A stretch of DNA of 62,279 nucleotides from an uncultured Bermanella sp. (GCA_913058575.1 CAJXRF010000024.1:1-62279); one strand, 5' to 3'; counted from the first letter of the stretch, positions 1 to 9,464 are shown. Translations and numbers: made by a program. Notes: generated by a model not told the origin, from the letters alone.

Positions 1-40
1 TTATTGTGCTTCACTCCCCCACTACCAGGATTAATCCCAC

Positions 41-1561
41 TTGAAGTTGCTGCATAAATTTTTTCTGGCTTTTTTCATCACCAACCTAGCCATAGTGGGG
101 TTGTTAATGGGCCTGATCGCCAGCAACTTATCATCGGATTTTAATGAATTTGTGTATCAGGCCGAAAACCAACACATTGAAAATACTCGCCAGCAGTTAA
201 CCGCCCTATATGAATCTCAAGGCAGTTGGCAAAGTATTCAACAAGACACACAAGTGTGGCGTGACATTGCCGACCCTAAGCCAGCACGACGCGCTCCGCC
301 GCCCCCCAAAAATAATCCGCCCCCGCGCAATAACAAGCAACGGCCCAACATCAATAACGATGGCAAGCCTAATGCCCAGAATCGCAAACCGGGTCCGCCT
401 CCTAAACCGCGCCCAAAGCCCAAGCAGCAAGGTCAACCCGAGAGTAAAGCCGATGACTTTTTAAAAACGGGCAGACGCTTAAGCTTATACAATGCCAATC
501 AAGACGTCATAGTGGGCAAACAATTTATAGATGAAAACCCCAGAAAAGAAGCCATTACCGTGAATGGTGAAGTGGTCGGTTGGTTAGGGCTAGTGCCTTC
601 CAACGCCATTAAAGACAGCCCTGCCAGTGAGTTTTTGGCTAAACAATTACGCAGCTTTTTTCTTACAGGGGCTGGCGCCTTAGTATTTGCAATTCTTATG
701 GCATTTTTGTTGTCCAAACATTTAACCCGCCCGATCAATACCATTATTAATGGCACCAATACCTTAATAAAAGGGGATTATAAAAAACGCTTATTAAAAA
801 CCACTCAAGATGAACTGGGCACTCTCACCGATAACTTTAATAATTTAGCTGCCACCTTAGAGAAAAACCAAAAAAATCGTTTTCAGTGGATGTCCGATAC
901 CTCTCACGAATTGCGCACGCCCCTTACCATATTAAAAGCACAACTGAGCGCCATTCAAGATGGGTTATTTCAAGCCGATGAAAAACGCATTGAGTTATTT
1001 ATTGAAGAAATTGATAACTTGTCGCATATAGTAAACGATTTATATCAGCTCTCTAGCTCCGACGCTGGCGCCCTTACTTACCAAAAAAAACCTGTACAGC
1101 CCATACAGCTATTAAAACAAGTACTCACTAATTTTGAGCCCAAGCTAACCAGCCACCAACTAACCCTAGACATTAAGGGGTTGTCTAATCCTGCATTAAA
1201 TCAAGATCAACTCACCCTACTGGCCGACAAAGACAGACTAAGGCAATTGTTTTCAAATCTATTAGAAAATAGCTGTCGCTACACAGATGCTGGCGGCACC
1301 ATTCAAATTCTGGCCAAACTCAATGTCCAACAATTAGAAATTCGTATTCAAGATTCCAGCCCTGGCGTACCTAAAAACATACTAGAAAAGCTCTTTGAGC
1401 GATTTTTTCGAGTAGAGCAATCGCGCAACCGTGAACACGGTGGCTCTGGCTTGGGCTTGTCTCTTTGCCAGCAAATAGTCGAGGCACATCAAGGGCAAAT
1501 TATCGCCATGGACTCCCCTTTGGGTGGACTGTGTATGAAGATCACCCTGCCGCTTGCCTAG
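41..1561 (+). CDS. Sensor histidine kinase, BaeS-like, with proline-rich periplasmic insert
   Basis: Membrane histidine kinase of 506 residues that should phosphorylate the response regulator encoded 68 bases downstream. TM1 is about residues 6-27 and TM2 about 205-224, with a periplasmic sensor between them. A HAMP linker (225-278) is followed by HisKA with the phospho-acceptor His289 in the SHELRTP box, an N box (LLENSCRYTD) and a G box (GGSGLGLSLC). The sensor holds an unusual stretch at about 79-133 packed with Pro, Lys, Arg and Asn. The start is a TTG with a CAGGA Shine-Dalgarno about 10 bases upstream. The overall plan resembles BaeS/envelope-stress kinases, but the stimulus cannot be read from sequence. 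Confidence 0.9.
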   Translation: MKLLHKFFLAFFITNLAIVGLLMGLIASNLSSDFNEFVYQAENQHIENTRQQLTALYESQGSWQSIQQDTQVWRDIADPKPARRAPPPPKNNPPPRNNKQRPNINNDGKPNAQNRKPGPPPKPRPKPKQQGQPESKADDFLKTGRRLSLYNANQDVIVGKQFIDENPRKEAITVNGEVVGWLGLVPSNAIKDSPASEFLAKQLRSFFLTGAGALVFAILMAFLLSKHLTRPINTIINGTNTLIKGDYKKRLLKTTQDELGTLTDNFNNLAATLEKNQKNRFQWMSDTSHELRTPLTILKAQLSAIQDGLFQADEKRIELFIEEIDNLSHIVNDLYQLSSSDAGALTYQKKPVQPIQLLKQVLTNFEPKLTSHQLTLDIKGLSNPALNQDQLTLLADKDRLRQLFSNLLENSCRYTDAGGTIQILAKLNVQQLEIRIQDSSPGVPKNILEKLFERFFRVEQSRNREHGGSGLGLSLCQQIVEAHQGQIIAMDSPLGGLCMKITLPLA

Positions 1562-1570
1562 GAGTCAAAT

Positions 1571-1620
1571 AGCAGGAACTAAACAGCAGGAATTAAATGG
1601 CAAAGATAAAATAGCAGGAA
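1571..1620 (+). repeat. Three direct copies of AGCAGGAA in the kinase-regulator spacer
   Basis: AGCAGGAA occurs at 1571-1578, 1585-1592 and 1613-1620. The last copy is the probable Shine-Dalgarno of the response regulator (AGGAA, 9 bases before its ATG). The same octamer precedes the TTG-start kinase gene at 16168. The copies look like small-scale tandem slippage of a ribosome-binding segment. Confidence 0.7.
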
Positions 1621-1629
1621 TAAACAAAC

Positions 1630-2310
1630 ATGAAAAAACACGTACTGATCGTAGAAGACGAGCAACACATTAGCGAAGTGCTCATGGCCTACTGCGAAAA
1701 AGAGGGCTACCAAGCCGCCCTTAAGCAAGATGGCCGTGGGGTGGTAACGTATGTGAAAGACAATCAAGTAGACATTATTTTATTGGATTTAATGCTGCCC
1801 GGCATCGATGGTCTTACCTTGTGCAAACAAATTAGAGAGTTCTCTAATGTGCCTATCATCATGGTCACTGCAAAGGGTGAAGAAGTAGATCGGCTAAAGG
1901 GGTTGGATTTTGGTAGCGACGATTATATATGCAAACCCTTTAGCCCTAGGGAAGTGATGGCGCGTATAAAAGCGGTATTAAGGCGTTTTCAACCGGAAGT
2001 GGATAGCGTTATTAGGCAATCGGGATTTGAATTAGAAAGCGATAAATACAAGGTGACCCTAAAAGGCCAAGTGATTGACCTCACCCCCATTGAATTAAAG
2101 ATTTTAGAACTGTTAATCACTCATGTTGAGCGGGTTTATAGCCGTAATGAGATTTTAAACTTGGTGTACAGCGACGTAAGCGAGGTGAGTGATCGCAACA
2201 TAGACACCCACATTAAAAATATTCGCAAAAAAATTCATCTAATTGATAAAGAGGCTAATCCCATCGGTTCGATATATGGGGTGGGTTACCAGTTCAAGAC
2301 AAGCCTCTAA
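1630..2310 (+). CDS. OmpR/PhoB-family response regulator, BaeR-like
   Basis: DNA-binding response regulator of 226 residues, partner of the kinase just upstream in the same operon. The N-terminal receiver domain has the acidic pair Glu9/Asp10, phospho-acceptor Asp53 in LLDLMLPG and the conserved Lys in ICKPF. A C-terminal winged helix (about 130-226) ends with the GVGYQF motif usual for the OmpR family. It probably controls envelope or efflux genes; no target is obvious in the window. Confidence 0.92.
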   Translation: MKKHVLIVEDEQHISEVLMAYCEKEGYQAALKQDGRGVVTYVKDNQVDIILLDLMLPGIDGLTLCKQIREFSNVPIIMVTAKGEEVDRLKGLDFGSDDYICKPFSPREVMARIKAVLRRFQPEVDSVIRQSGFELESDKYKVTLKGQVIDLTPIELKILELLITHVERVYSRNEILNLVYSDVSEVSDRNIDTHIKNIRKKIHLIDKEANPIGSIYGVGYQFKTSL

Positions 2311-2328
2311 AGGCTCTTAGACTTGTCT
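2297..2328 (+). terminator. Hairpin over the response-regulator stop codon
   Basis: AGACAAG (2297-2303) pairs with CTTGTCT (2322-2328), and an inner AGCC/GGCT can also pair. It lies between convergent genes and covers the TAA stop at 2308-2310. There is no strong U-run, so function as a terminator is only likely. Confidence 0.4.
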
Positions 2329-2348
2329 AAAACCGATCAATAATGAAA

Positions 2349-2735
2349 TCATTCTTGAGGTAGGTCATCACTACTAATGAAATCCATGGATATCGAATTC
2401 ACACAATGGCGAATGTTTTTCGCCGTTAAGCCCTCACCTTCAAATACATGACCCAGGTGGGCGTCACATTGAGCGCATAAAATTTCGGTGCGCCGACCAT
2501 CCGCATCGACCTTGCGCCTAACCGAACCCAATATCTCATCATCAAAGCTTGGCCACCCACAAGATGAATTAAACTTATGCTCAGATTGGTACAAGGGAGT
2601 TTGGCAACGCTTGCAAACATAAACTCCCCCTTCAAAAAATTTGTCGTACTTCCCAGTAAAAGGACGCTCGGTGCCTTTATCTACGATGACATGGTGCTCT
2701 TGGGCGTTTAGTTCTTTAAACTGGTCTTTATCCAT
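2349..2735 (-). CDS. msrB: Peptide-methionine (R)-S-oxide reductase MsrB
   Basis: Reduces the R epimer of methionine sulfoxide in oxidised proteins. The 128-residue protein has the two zinc CxxC pairs (Cys41/44 and Cys87/90), the GWPSF motif with a candidate resolving Cys59, and catalytic Cys111 in RHCVNS. Length is normal for a single-domain MsrB with no MsrA fusion. The ATG is preceded by a strong GGGAGGGG Shine-Dalgarno. It is convergent with the response regulator and appears monocistronic. Cytoplasmic, as there is no signal peptide. Confidence 0.96.
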   Translation of the reverse strand: MDKDQFKELNAQEHHVIVDKGTERPFTGKYDKFFEGGVYVCKRCQTPLYQSEHKFNSSCGWPSFDDEILGSVRRKVDADGRRTEILCAQCDAHLGHVFEGEGLTAKNIRHCVNSISMDFISSDDLPQE

Positions 2736-3461
2736 TATCCCCTCCCATATTTATACAAATGAAAACGCTAATAGGTTGCCTGCTGTCAAAATCGCCAATG
2801 CCAAGTGCCGACGCAATACAGCTGAATTATCTTTAGGGCGCCTCTAATAATACGTCAAACCACAAATAATTGAAGGCATCTGTCATAGATGACTAAAATA
2901 CTTCCCTCTTGAAGACTTATAACCTTATATCATTAAAGGTTATCGGTTAATTCGTAAGCATTTCATCAATATATTAAAAAATAATAGATACATCCCCTCT
3001 TCAAATTAAAGCGCCAAAACACGCGTGTTTAAGCCTCACCATAAAACCAAATGTAAGCTTGTATCGCTTTCAAAAAGACCGAACGAAATACTAAGCGAAC
3101 GCCACCCGTTTTTCAGCCGCACAACAGAGCTCTTCAATTGTGCGTGCCGTGAAACTTATTGCGGGGCCCCTATGCCCTGCAAGGGCCTTTCGAATATCTG
3201 TTTTAAGCAAACACTTGTTTACCCAGGCATAAGTGAACAAGTACTTACATACATAATTTTATTTCTAATTACTATGAGCTTTCTGTAAAAACTGCCATAA
3301 AAAACAAACCTCCATCACATTTAGCAAGTAAAACCAGCGTCACTGTGGGGCAGTTCACAGAGATGACCCAACAATCACACTAGTATTCACTAAAAATAAT
3401 AACTGCATCGAAGTAAGGCTTTAACTTACGCAATTATTTAGTGGATATTTGAGATACCAAT
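2736..3461. other. Long intergenic region without a supported gene
   Basis: 726 bases between msrB (minus) and the DUF1631 gene (plus), so it must carry two divergent promoters. It is AT-rich except for a GC-rich patch near 3160-3190. No tRNA, known riboswitch or convincing protein gene was recognised. Three consecutive inverted repeats are annotated separately. Confidence 0.6.
3118..3242. other. Three consecutive hairpins, possible structured RNA
   Basis: Hairpin 1 is CGCACAA (3118-3124) with TTGTGCG (3138-3144). Hairpin 2 is GCCCT (3174-3178) with AGGGC (3182-3186), next to the palindrome GGGGCCCC (3163-3170). Hairpin 3 is ACTTGTTTAC (3213-3222) with GTGAACAAGT (3233-3242), ten pairs including one G-U. 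The spacing suggests a folded RNA or a regulatory leader, but no known family was recognised. Confidence 0.35.
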
Positions 3462-5909
3462 ATGAGCAATAGTGACAAGCCGGTATTAACTGGGTTAACA
3501 CAAGGAAAGTCCGCCACCCAGCAACAGGTGTTATCAAATCACTTAAGTGAATCATTATTGGCTTGGCTTAAACCGCGATTTAACAGCGTTTTCGACAAAG
3601 TCGATGACAGCCTATTTGATCAAGCTGAACGCTCAGGAAACAATCAATACCAACAACAGTTTTTTGAAACCATGCGCATGTTACGTGTGGAGAGAGAAAC
3701 CATTAGCCTGTCATTTTATAAGCGCATACGTCAGGGTTGGCGTCAGGTTAAAAGCCCGGAAGAATTAGAAAAAACCATTGATTTAGACTCTCTATCCATC
3801 ATGCATAAAGATCAATTGGAAGAGCAAGTCGCTAACGACACCATGATTGAACGGGCACAAAACAATTGTGGCAATGGCTTAGAGTTTTTAATTAAACGCA
3901 GCCAAGTGTTAATGCCCAATATTCATCAAGATAACCTACCCTACCACCCTAAATATATTTGCAAAACGTTTTCTCAAGCTTTAGAAAACGTAGAAATTGA
4001 TATTAGCTGCAAACTTATTATTTTAAAATTGTTTGACCGCCACTTACTTTCACAATTAAGTGAATGTTACCAAGAAGCTAACCAAGCCTTTATAAATGCA
4101 AAAATATTACCCGATTTAAATGCCGGATTAGCCCGTAATAGCACCACCGGATCAAATAACTCATTACAAAATCAAACCAATAATACCATTGAGGAAACGG
4201 ATCAAAACCCTCAAGATTTTGCGGCACTGCGAAATATGCTTGGTGCGGATCAAACACATGGCACCTCAGCTAATTCACAAGCAATCAATCCACAAGACTT
4301 TAACGCTTTAAGAAATTTAATTGCCCAGCATCCCAACGGAATTTCAAATGCTGGCGATCAAAATAACATCCCGACAAATGGGGCCTCTTTACAGACGGGT
4401 AACCAGACATTACCCAACGGCACTGCTAATATGACTTCACATTCTTCGAATGTAAATCATGTGGCACAAATTCCTGAATTGATTTCCATTTTAAATCAAA
4501 TTCAGTTGACCGACCAAAGTAGCAGCACCGGTACGGCCATCCCTTTAGAGAGAATTCAAGGGGCCATTAAAAACGAATTAAACACCAAGGCCGTTAATCA
4601 GGTAGACAATGACGCCATTAATTTAGTGGCCATGTTATTTGAATTTATTTTGGGGGACCCTCAGCTTAGCGTTCACATGAAAGAGTTACTGGGGCGTTTG
4701 CAAATCCCCATGTTGAAAGTTGCCATATTGGATCATGACTTTTTTAGTGACGCCCTTCATCCAGCACGACGCTTATTGAACGGCTTAGCTCGAGCAGGTC
4801 AGTCTTGGGATCCAAAAGAAAATTTAGAGGAAGATCGTTATTATCAAATCATCTCTAAGATAATTTCACGGGTTAGCTCTGAATTCAAAGAAGACTTAAG
4901 TTTATTTAGTGACTTAAACGAAAAATTAGAACAATTACTGGCCAGTCAAGAGCGCCGTCAAGGGGCCAGTGAACACAAACTGAAATTAGCTGAAGAAGCA
5001 CAAGCTAAGGTTCAAATAGCCAAGATTCAAGCATGTGAAATGATAGTCGATTTATGTGAATCGTCAATTGTGCCAACATTTTTACAAGAATTTTTAAATG
5101 AACAATGGTCAAGAGTATTAAGTAAGGCTGTCTTACTGGAAAGTGAATCAAAGATTCAGCAAGCCAGCTTAGTGATTACCGATTTATTGTGGAGCATACA
5201 GCCACAACAAATGACACTCAATCGCCCAGAGTTTTTAAAAGTAGTTCCTAGACTTTTAAAAACCATTCGAGCTGTAGGAGCTGATATGAAATTTGAGGAG
5301 GAAGCCATGAAAGCATTTTTTGACAATCTTCAACGGATTCACCTTGGTGAAGTATCCCTCAGCAACTACAAAGAAGGTTCGGAAGACGTTGATTTAAGTG
5401 ACTTTGAAGATCTTGGCGATAAGGAAGATGGCCATTCAGAATTAGACCTAAGTGAGTTTGAAGATTTAGGGCTACACAAGAAAAAAGCCCATGCTCAATT
5501 AGATACTACTCAAACAGAGCATGCAGATAACAGCCTGAATGACTCTGAGTCAGGTGAACTGCCAGACAATGTCATTACATTCAAAGCGCAGCAAACAGAT
5601 CATGAAGAGCCTGATGCACTGCCCAGTTGTGACCCTGCTTTTTATGAAAAAGTGAATGAATTCTCCATGGGCGCACGCTTTGATTTGACGAAAGATGATG
5701 AAACTATTCGCTGTAATTTGGCGGTAGTGGTTAAATCTATTGGAAAATATGTTTTTGTAAACCGCCACGGCATTAAAGTTGATGAAAAAAACATCGATCA
5801 AATGGCATTGTCTTTACAGGATGGTACCCTTAAACATCTGGATGACAGCCAATTATTTGATCGAGCACTGGAAGCGGTGATTGGTAGCTTACGTCAACAA
5901 CAGGCGTAA
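3462..5909 (+). CDS. DUF1631 family protein
   Basis: Cytoplasmic-looking 815-residue protein of the DUF1631 family, common in Pseudomonas-like gammaproteobacteria and of unknown biochemical role. The conserved N-terminal helical part (about 1-225) and the C-terminal part ending in a PilZ-like beta segment (about 725-815) match the family. Between them lies a Gln/Asn/Ser/Thr-rich linker (about 230-350) with a duplicated NPQDF.ALRN motif (codons from 4206 and 4287). A second duplication, DLS(D/E)FEDLG, lies in an acidic linker near 5389-5470. The gene stands alone and is convergent with the amidotransferase gene. No signal peptide or membrane segment is visible. Confidence 0.85.
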   Translation: MSNSDKPVLTGLTQGKSATQQQVLSNHLSESLLAWLKPRFNSVFDKVDDSLFDQAERSGNNQYQQQFFETMRMLRVERETISLSFYKRIRQGWRQVKSPEELEKTIDLDSLSIMHKDQLEEQVANDTMIERAQNNCGNGLEFLIKRSQVLMPNIHQDNLPYHPKYICKTFSQALENVEIDISCKLIILKLFDRHLLSQLSECYQEANQAFINAKILPDLNAGLARNSTTGSNNSLQNQTNNTIEETDQNPQDFAALRNMLGADQTHGTSANSQAINPQDFNALRNLIAQHPNGISNAGDQNNIPTNGASLQTGNQTLPNGTANMTSHSSNVNHVAQIPELISILNQIQLTDQSSSTGTAIPLERIQGAIKNELNTKAVNQVDNDAINLVAMLFEFILGDPQLSVHMKELLGRLQIPMLKVAILDHDFFSDALHPARRLLNGLARAGQSWDPKENLEEDRYYQIISKIISRVSSEFKEDLSLFSDLNEKLEQLLASQERRQGASEHKLKLAEEAQAKVQIAKIQACEMIVDLCESSIVPTFLQEFLNEQWSRVLSKAVLLESESKIQQASLVITDLLWSIQPQQMTLNRPEFLKVVPRLLKTIRAVGADMKFEEEAMKAFFDNLQRIHLGEVSLSNYKEGSEDVDLSDFEDLGDKEDGHSELDLSEFEDLGLHKKKAHAQLDTTQTEHADNSLNDSESGELPDNVITFKAQQTDHEEPDALPSCDPAFYEKVNEFSMGARFDLTKDDETIRCNLAVVVKSIGKYVFVNRHGIKVDEKNIDQMALSLQDGTLKHLDDSQLFDRALEAVIGSLRQQQA

Positions 5910-5920
5910 TGGCCTGAGCA

Positions 5921-6637
5921 TTATGGCTGTATAAAGGCGGCCATTACCTTGGCTACCTGGGCACTATGGGTGGTGCTTTGTAAGCTCTTTTGCGCAAGCT
6001 CAAACGTTTCCGGTGGTATAATTTCTTTTCTGACTTGCATTAACGCATTGGCATATTGCGGTGTAAACTCAGGATGCCCTTGAAAACATAACACCTGATC
6101 TTTAATTTGATAAGCCGCATTTGGGCAAAATTCGCTAAATGCCAGCAAACTGGCTTCTTTAGGCAATGCCACCACTTGATCGCGATGACTCACCAACAAA
6201 GATAACTGCTCAGGTAAAAAAAGCTTACGCCCCGACATAGTCGTTTGGTATTGATGCACACCTACTCCCCAGCCATGACTTGCTAATCGGGTATCCCCTC
6301 CTAAGGCCATGGCGATTAATTGATGGCCAAAACAAATCCCTAATATTTTTTTATCTTTTTGAAAGAGGCTTTGCACATAAACTTTAAGCTGCCCTACCCA
6401 TTCGTCATCATCATAAGCTGAGCTTTTACTGCCTGTTACTAAATAAGCATCACATTCGTCTATCTTTTGTGGGTACTCCCCATCTATAACTCGGTAGTGT
6501 TTATATTTAATATCATTATTTATTAGTGACGTTTCCATAGCATGCTCAATGAGCACCTGAACCATATAAGCATACGAGATATATTGACCCTTAAGATCAT
6601 CTCGTAAAATATCCGCGTCCAAAATACCTAAAATCAC
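5921..6637 (-). CDS. Class I glutamine amidotransferase-like hydrolase
   Basis: 238-residue GATase1 domain protein with the catalytic triad visible: Cys102 in GICFGHQ, and His188 and Glu190 in GHPEF. It is the last gene of a four-gene minus-strand operon, 21 bases after the Fe-alcohol dehydrogenase gene. In such operons the GATase is expected to hydrolyse the gamma-glutamyl bond of the oxidised product, releasing glutamate and an amino acid. The start is GTG, chosen because an AGAGG Shine-Dalgarno lies 8 bases upstream. It resembles stand-alone GMP-synthase-type amidotransferases more than PuuD, so the hydrolase role is inferred from context. Confidence 0.82.
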   Translation of the reverse strand: MILGILDADILRDDLKGQYISYAYMVQVLIEHAMETSLINNDIKYKHYRVIDGEYPQKIDECDAYLVTGSKSSAYDDDEWVGQLKVYVQSLFQKDKKILGICFGHQLIAMALGGDTRLASHGWGVGVHQYQTTMSGRKLFLPEQLSLLVSHRDQVVALPKEASLLAFSEFCPNAAYQIKDQVLCFQGHPEFTPQYANALMQVRKEIIPPETFELAQKSLQSTTHSAQVAKVMAAFIQP

Positions 6638-6658
6638 ATTAATAACCTCTATGAAAAT

Positions 6659-7864
6659 TTACTGGGCAAAGTGTAAATCTCCTTTCACGGCACTGACAAA
6701 TATTTCGCCATATTCTTGCGGGCTAAGAGGCAAAGGATTGCCTTGTGCTGAAGGGTCGGCGAATGCCATTTCTCCAATGCGCTTTGCATCTTTTTCTGCT
6801 ATGCCTATTTCTTGCAAACTATTAGGAATGCCAAAAGCCGCCCTGAAGCTCATTACCCAAGCCATAAAGGCTTCAAAAGCCGTTTGCTTAGGGGTTTTAT
6901 TAATAGATAAAAAAACACAAAGCTCATTAATTTTTTCTTCTATTGCCGGCCGATTTTTCATTAACACATACGGCAAAACAATCGCATTTAATAAACCATG
7001 ATGTTTATCAAATATTGCCCCTAATGGATGAGCCAAGGCATGAACGCCCCCCAAACCTTTTTGAAAAGCCGTGGCGCCCATGCACGAGGCAGTCAGCATG
7101 TGTCCTCGGGCCTCTAAATTCGAACCATTTTCAAATGCAATGGGCAGCCACGTTTTTATCAGAATCATAGCTTGAATCGCAATGCCCTCAGCCATGGGGT
7201 GATACCCCGGGGCACAATAAGCCTCTAAACTATGCACAAATGCATCTAAGCCCGTGGCGGCGGTTAAATGTGCCGGTAAGTCTTGGCTTAAAGCCGGGTC
7301 TAAAATGACCGTGGCAGGCAGCATTTTAGGGTGGAAAATTATTTTTTTAAGATGCTGCTCTTCATCAACAATAACACTGGCTCGCCCTACTTCTGAACCA
7401 GTACCAGCTGTGGTGGGAATGGCAATGACCTGTGCCATATTACGCTCATTTACTTTTAACCAATTGTCCCCTACGTCTTCAAAATCCCAAATACTATGGG
7501 ACTGGCCAACCATCAAAGCAATGGCTTTCCCTGCATCTAATGCGCTGCCGCCACCAATGGCGATTACTCCGTCATGCCCCCCTGCATTGTAGGCAATGAC
7601 GCCTTGGGAAATATTCAGGCTATTGGGGTTGGCTTTCACTTCACAAAAAATGGCACAATTTATTTTTGATTGTTTTAAATCGGTCTTAATGGCTTTTATA
7701 AATTCAAAGTTGGCCAAACCAAAGTCCGTCACCATGAGCGGGTTTTTCATGTGCTTGTTATGACAAATAGCACTGAGCTCATTCACTCGATTTACCCCAA
7801 ATAAAATATGCGTAGGGTAATTCCAATTAGCATTTTCAGGACTTGTAAGCGTCGACTGATTCAT
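6659..7864 (-). CDS. Iron-containing alcohol dehydrogenase (group III)
   Basis: 401-residue NAD(P)-dependent Fe-ADH. The dinucleotide loop GGGSALDAGK is at about 104-113. Metal ligands by family alignment are Asp207 and His211 (DAFVH), His275, and His289 (KHHG), with the 14-residue spacing of the last two as in FucO. It lies 40 bases downstream of the aldehyde dehydrogenase gene and before the amidotransferase gene. In this operon it would oxidise the hydroxyl of a gamma-glutamylated amino alcohol to the aldehyde. A good GGAG Shine-Dalgarno precedes the ATG. Confidence 0.9.
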   Translation of the reverse strand: MNQSTLTSPENANWNYPTHILFGVNRVNELSAICHNKHMKNPLMVTDFGLANFEFIKAIKTDLKQSKINCAIFCEVKANPNSLNISQGVIAYNAGGHDGVIAIGGGSALDAGKAIALMVGQSHSIWDFEDVGDNWLKVNERNMAQVIAIPTTAGTGSEVGRASVIVDEEQHLKKIIFHPKMLPATVILDPALSQDLPAHLTAATGLDAFVHSLEAYCAPGYHPMAEGIAIQAMILIKTWLPIAFENGSNLEARGHMLTASCMGATAFQKGLGGVHALAHPLGAIFDKHHGLLNAIVLPYVLMKNRPAIEEKINELCVFLSINKTPKQTAFEAFMAWVMSFRAAFGIPNSLQEIGIAEKDAKRIGEMAFADPSAQGNPLPLSPQEYGEIFVSAVKGDLHFAQ

Positions 7865-7904
7865 ACACTGCTCCTTTACATTTCGTAAGGTTTGCTCACC
7901 CTTA

Positions 7905-9341
7905 TTAGACTTTTTTGAAGTGAAATGACTTAGGCCGCGTTAATTGCTGGTACGCCAATTTAGACAACGAGCAACCTCGCCCCGAATCCTTTACCCCCAC
8001 CCAGGGTAATGCGGGGTCTAAATAATCGCAGCGGTTCATGAATACCGTACCGGTTTCAATTTGATCCCCTAGTAACATGCAAGCATCTTGATCCTGACTC
8101 CATAAAGATGCGGTTAAACCGTATAACGAGTCATTAATTAATTGTACGGCTTGCGCGTCGTTTTTTACTTTCATAATACCCACCACAGGAGCAAACGATT
8201 CTTCACTCATAATATCCATTTTATGGGTGACATTGGTGAGTACCTGCGGCGGTAAATAGTTACTGTGAGCTTGCTTGGCTATGTTCTTATTTAACGTAGC
8301 TTTTTTATGGGTGAACTGGCCATTAATAATAAAATTGCCCTCATCTATATGACACACCGCCCCTAACTTTTTAGCTTGTCTAATTTGTTGGCGTGCCACA
8401 TCGGCTGATTTAACGTTAACCATGGGCCCAAGAGTGGTGTGTTCATCTAATGGGTCTCCTAACACCAGCTCATTGGCTTGCGATACAAACCCTTTTACAA
8501 AATCATCATATAAAGATTCATGCACATAAATGCGCTCAATGGCGCAACAACTTTGGCCACTATTATAAAAGGCACCATCCACTAAGCTGTCAATGGCACT
8601 ATCTAGTTTGGCATCTTCACGCACATAGGCCGCGTCTTTACCCCCTAACTCCAATGCTATGCCTTTAAATAACCCGGCGGCGCCTTTTTCTATCACCCTT
8701 CCTGCTTCAACTGAGCCTGTAAAATGCACATATTTGATGACCGGGTGACGCACTAGGTCTAGAGTTTGGTGATGGTTCATATGTAGAAATTGAAATACGC
8801 CGCTTGGTAAACCTGCCGATTTAAAAGCCTGAGCAAACCGCTCTGCACATAGTAGTGTTTGAGCTGAATGTTTTAAAATGACGCAATTACCCGATATTAA
8901 TGCCGGAATAATAGAATTAATGGCCGTTAAATAAGGGTAATTCCAAGGAGCAATCACCATAATACTGCCTAAGGGTGTGGCCCGAATAAAACGTTTAAAG
9001 CCAGCTTTAGTGGGCAGTGGTATGTCTTTTAGTGACGACTCTGCCAGTGAAATCATGTGCAGGGCCCGTTCTTGTAAACCTCGAATTTCGCCCGCTGCCG
9101 ATTGAATGGGGCGCCCCATTTGCTGGCTAATCTCTTTGGCCAATTCATCTTGGTTTTGCATAAACCAATCTATGGCCTGCAGACAATATTCACTGCGTTG
9201 CTCAATGGATAATGCTTGCCATTGGAGCTGTGCATTTAAAGTGCTGGTTAAGGTTTCCTTTATTTCAGAATTAGTCGCCAGAGTTCGTTTGGCCACAATT
9301 GATTGATCGCCAGGGGATACGATGGTTATTTTATTTTCCAT
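7905..9341 (-). CDS. NAD(P)-dependent aldehyde dehydrogenase
   Basis: 478 residues from the preferred ATG. A TTG 60 bases upstream would add 20 residues of poor family likeness, so it was not used. Motifs are the general-base Glu231 in ELGGKD, catalytic Cys265 in NSGQSCC and the substrate/NAD loop APWNYP. It is second in the operon, 123 bases after the glutamine-synthetase-like gene. The predicted step is oxidation of the gamma-glutamyl-amino-aldehyde to the acid, comparable to PuuC in putrescine breakdown. A segment near residues 330-355 looks loosely conserved. Confidence 0.88.
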   Translation of the reverse strand: MENKITIVSPGDQSIVAKRTLATNSEIKETLTSTLNAQLQWQALSIEQRSEYCLQAIDWFMQNQDELAKEISQQMGRPIQSAAGEIRGLQERALHMISLAESSLKDIPLPTKAGFKRFIRATPLGSIMVIAPWNYPYLTAINSIIPALISGNCVILKHSAQTLLCAERFAQAFKSAGLPSGVFQFLHMNHHQTLDLVRHPVIKYVHFTGSVEAGRVIEKGAAGLFKGIALELGGKDAAYVREDAKLDSAIDSLVDGAFYNSGQSCCAIERIYVHESLYDDFVKGFVSQANELVLGDPLDEHTTLGPMVNVKSADVARQQIRQAKKLGAVCHIDEGNFIINGQFTHKKATLNKNIAKQAHSNYLPPQVLTNVTHKMDIMSEESFAPVVGIMKVKNDAQAVQLINDSLYGLTASLWSQDQDACMLLGDQIETGTVFMNRCDYLDPALPWVGVKDSGRGCSLSKLAYQQLTRPKSFHFKKV

Positions 9342-9464
9342 AGGAATCGCGACGAGTGCCTTTAGTGAAATACATGAATGAAAAACATTGGTTAAATGCA
9401 ACCGAAAAATACAATATCGCCGTTACAACTAACGGCTACGAATAAAATCAGGTTTTAAAGAGCG

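Noticed and set aside
206-464. Several overlapping frames on both strands within the kinase gene
   Set aside because: They result from the GC- and Pro-rich codon stretch of the sensor insert and are shadows of the kinase frame.
3118-3242. Integron attC site hypothesis for the hairpin array
   Set aside because: No inverse-core and core boxes (GTTRRRY/RYYYAAC) in the right places and no integrase or cassette genes nearby.
3025-3288. 87-codon open frame in the long intergenic region
   Set aside because: GTG start without Shine-Dalgarno, no family likeness, and it overlaps the hairpin array. Composition looks like random frame.
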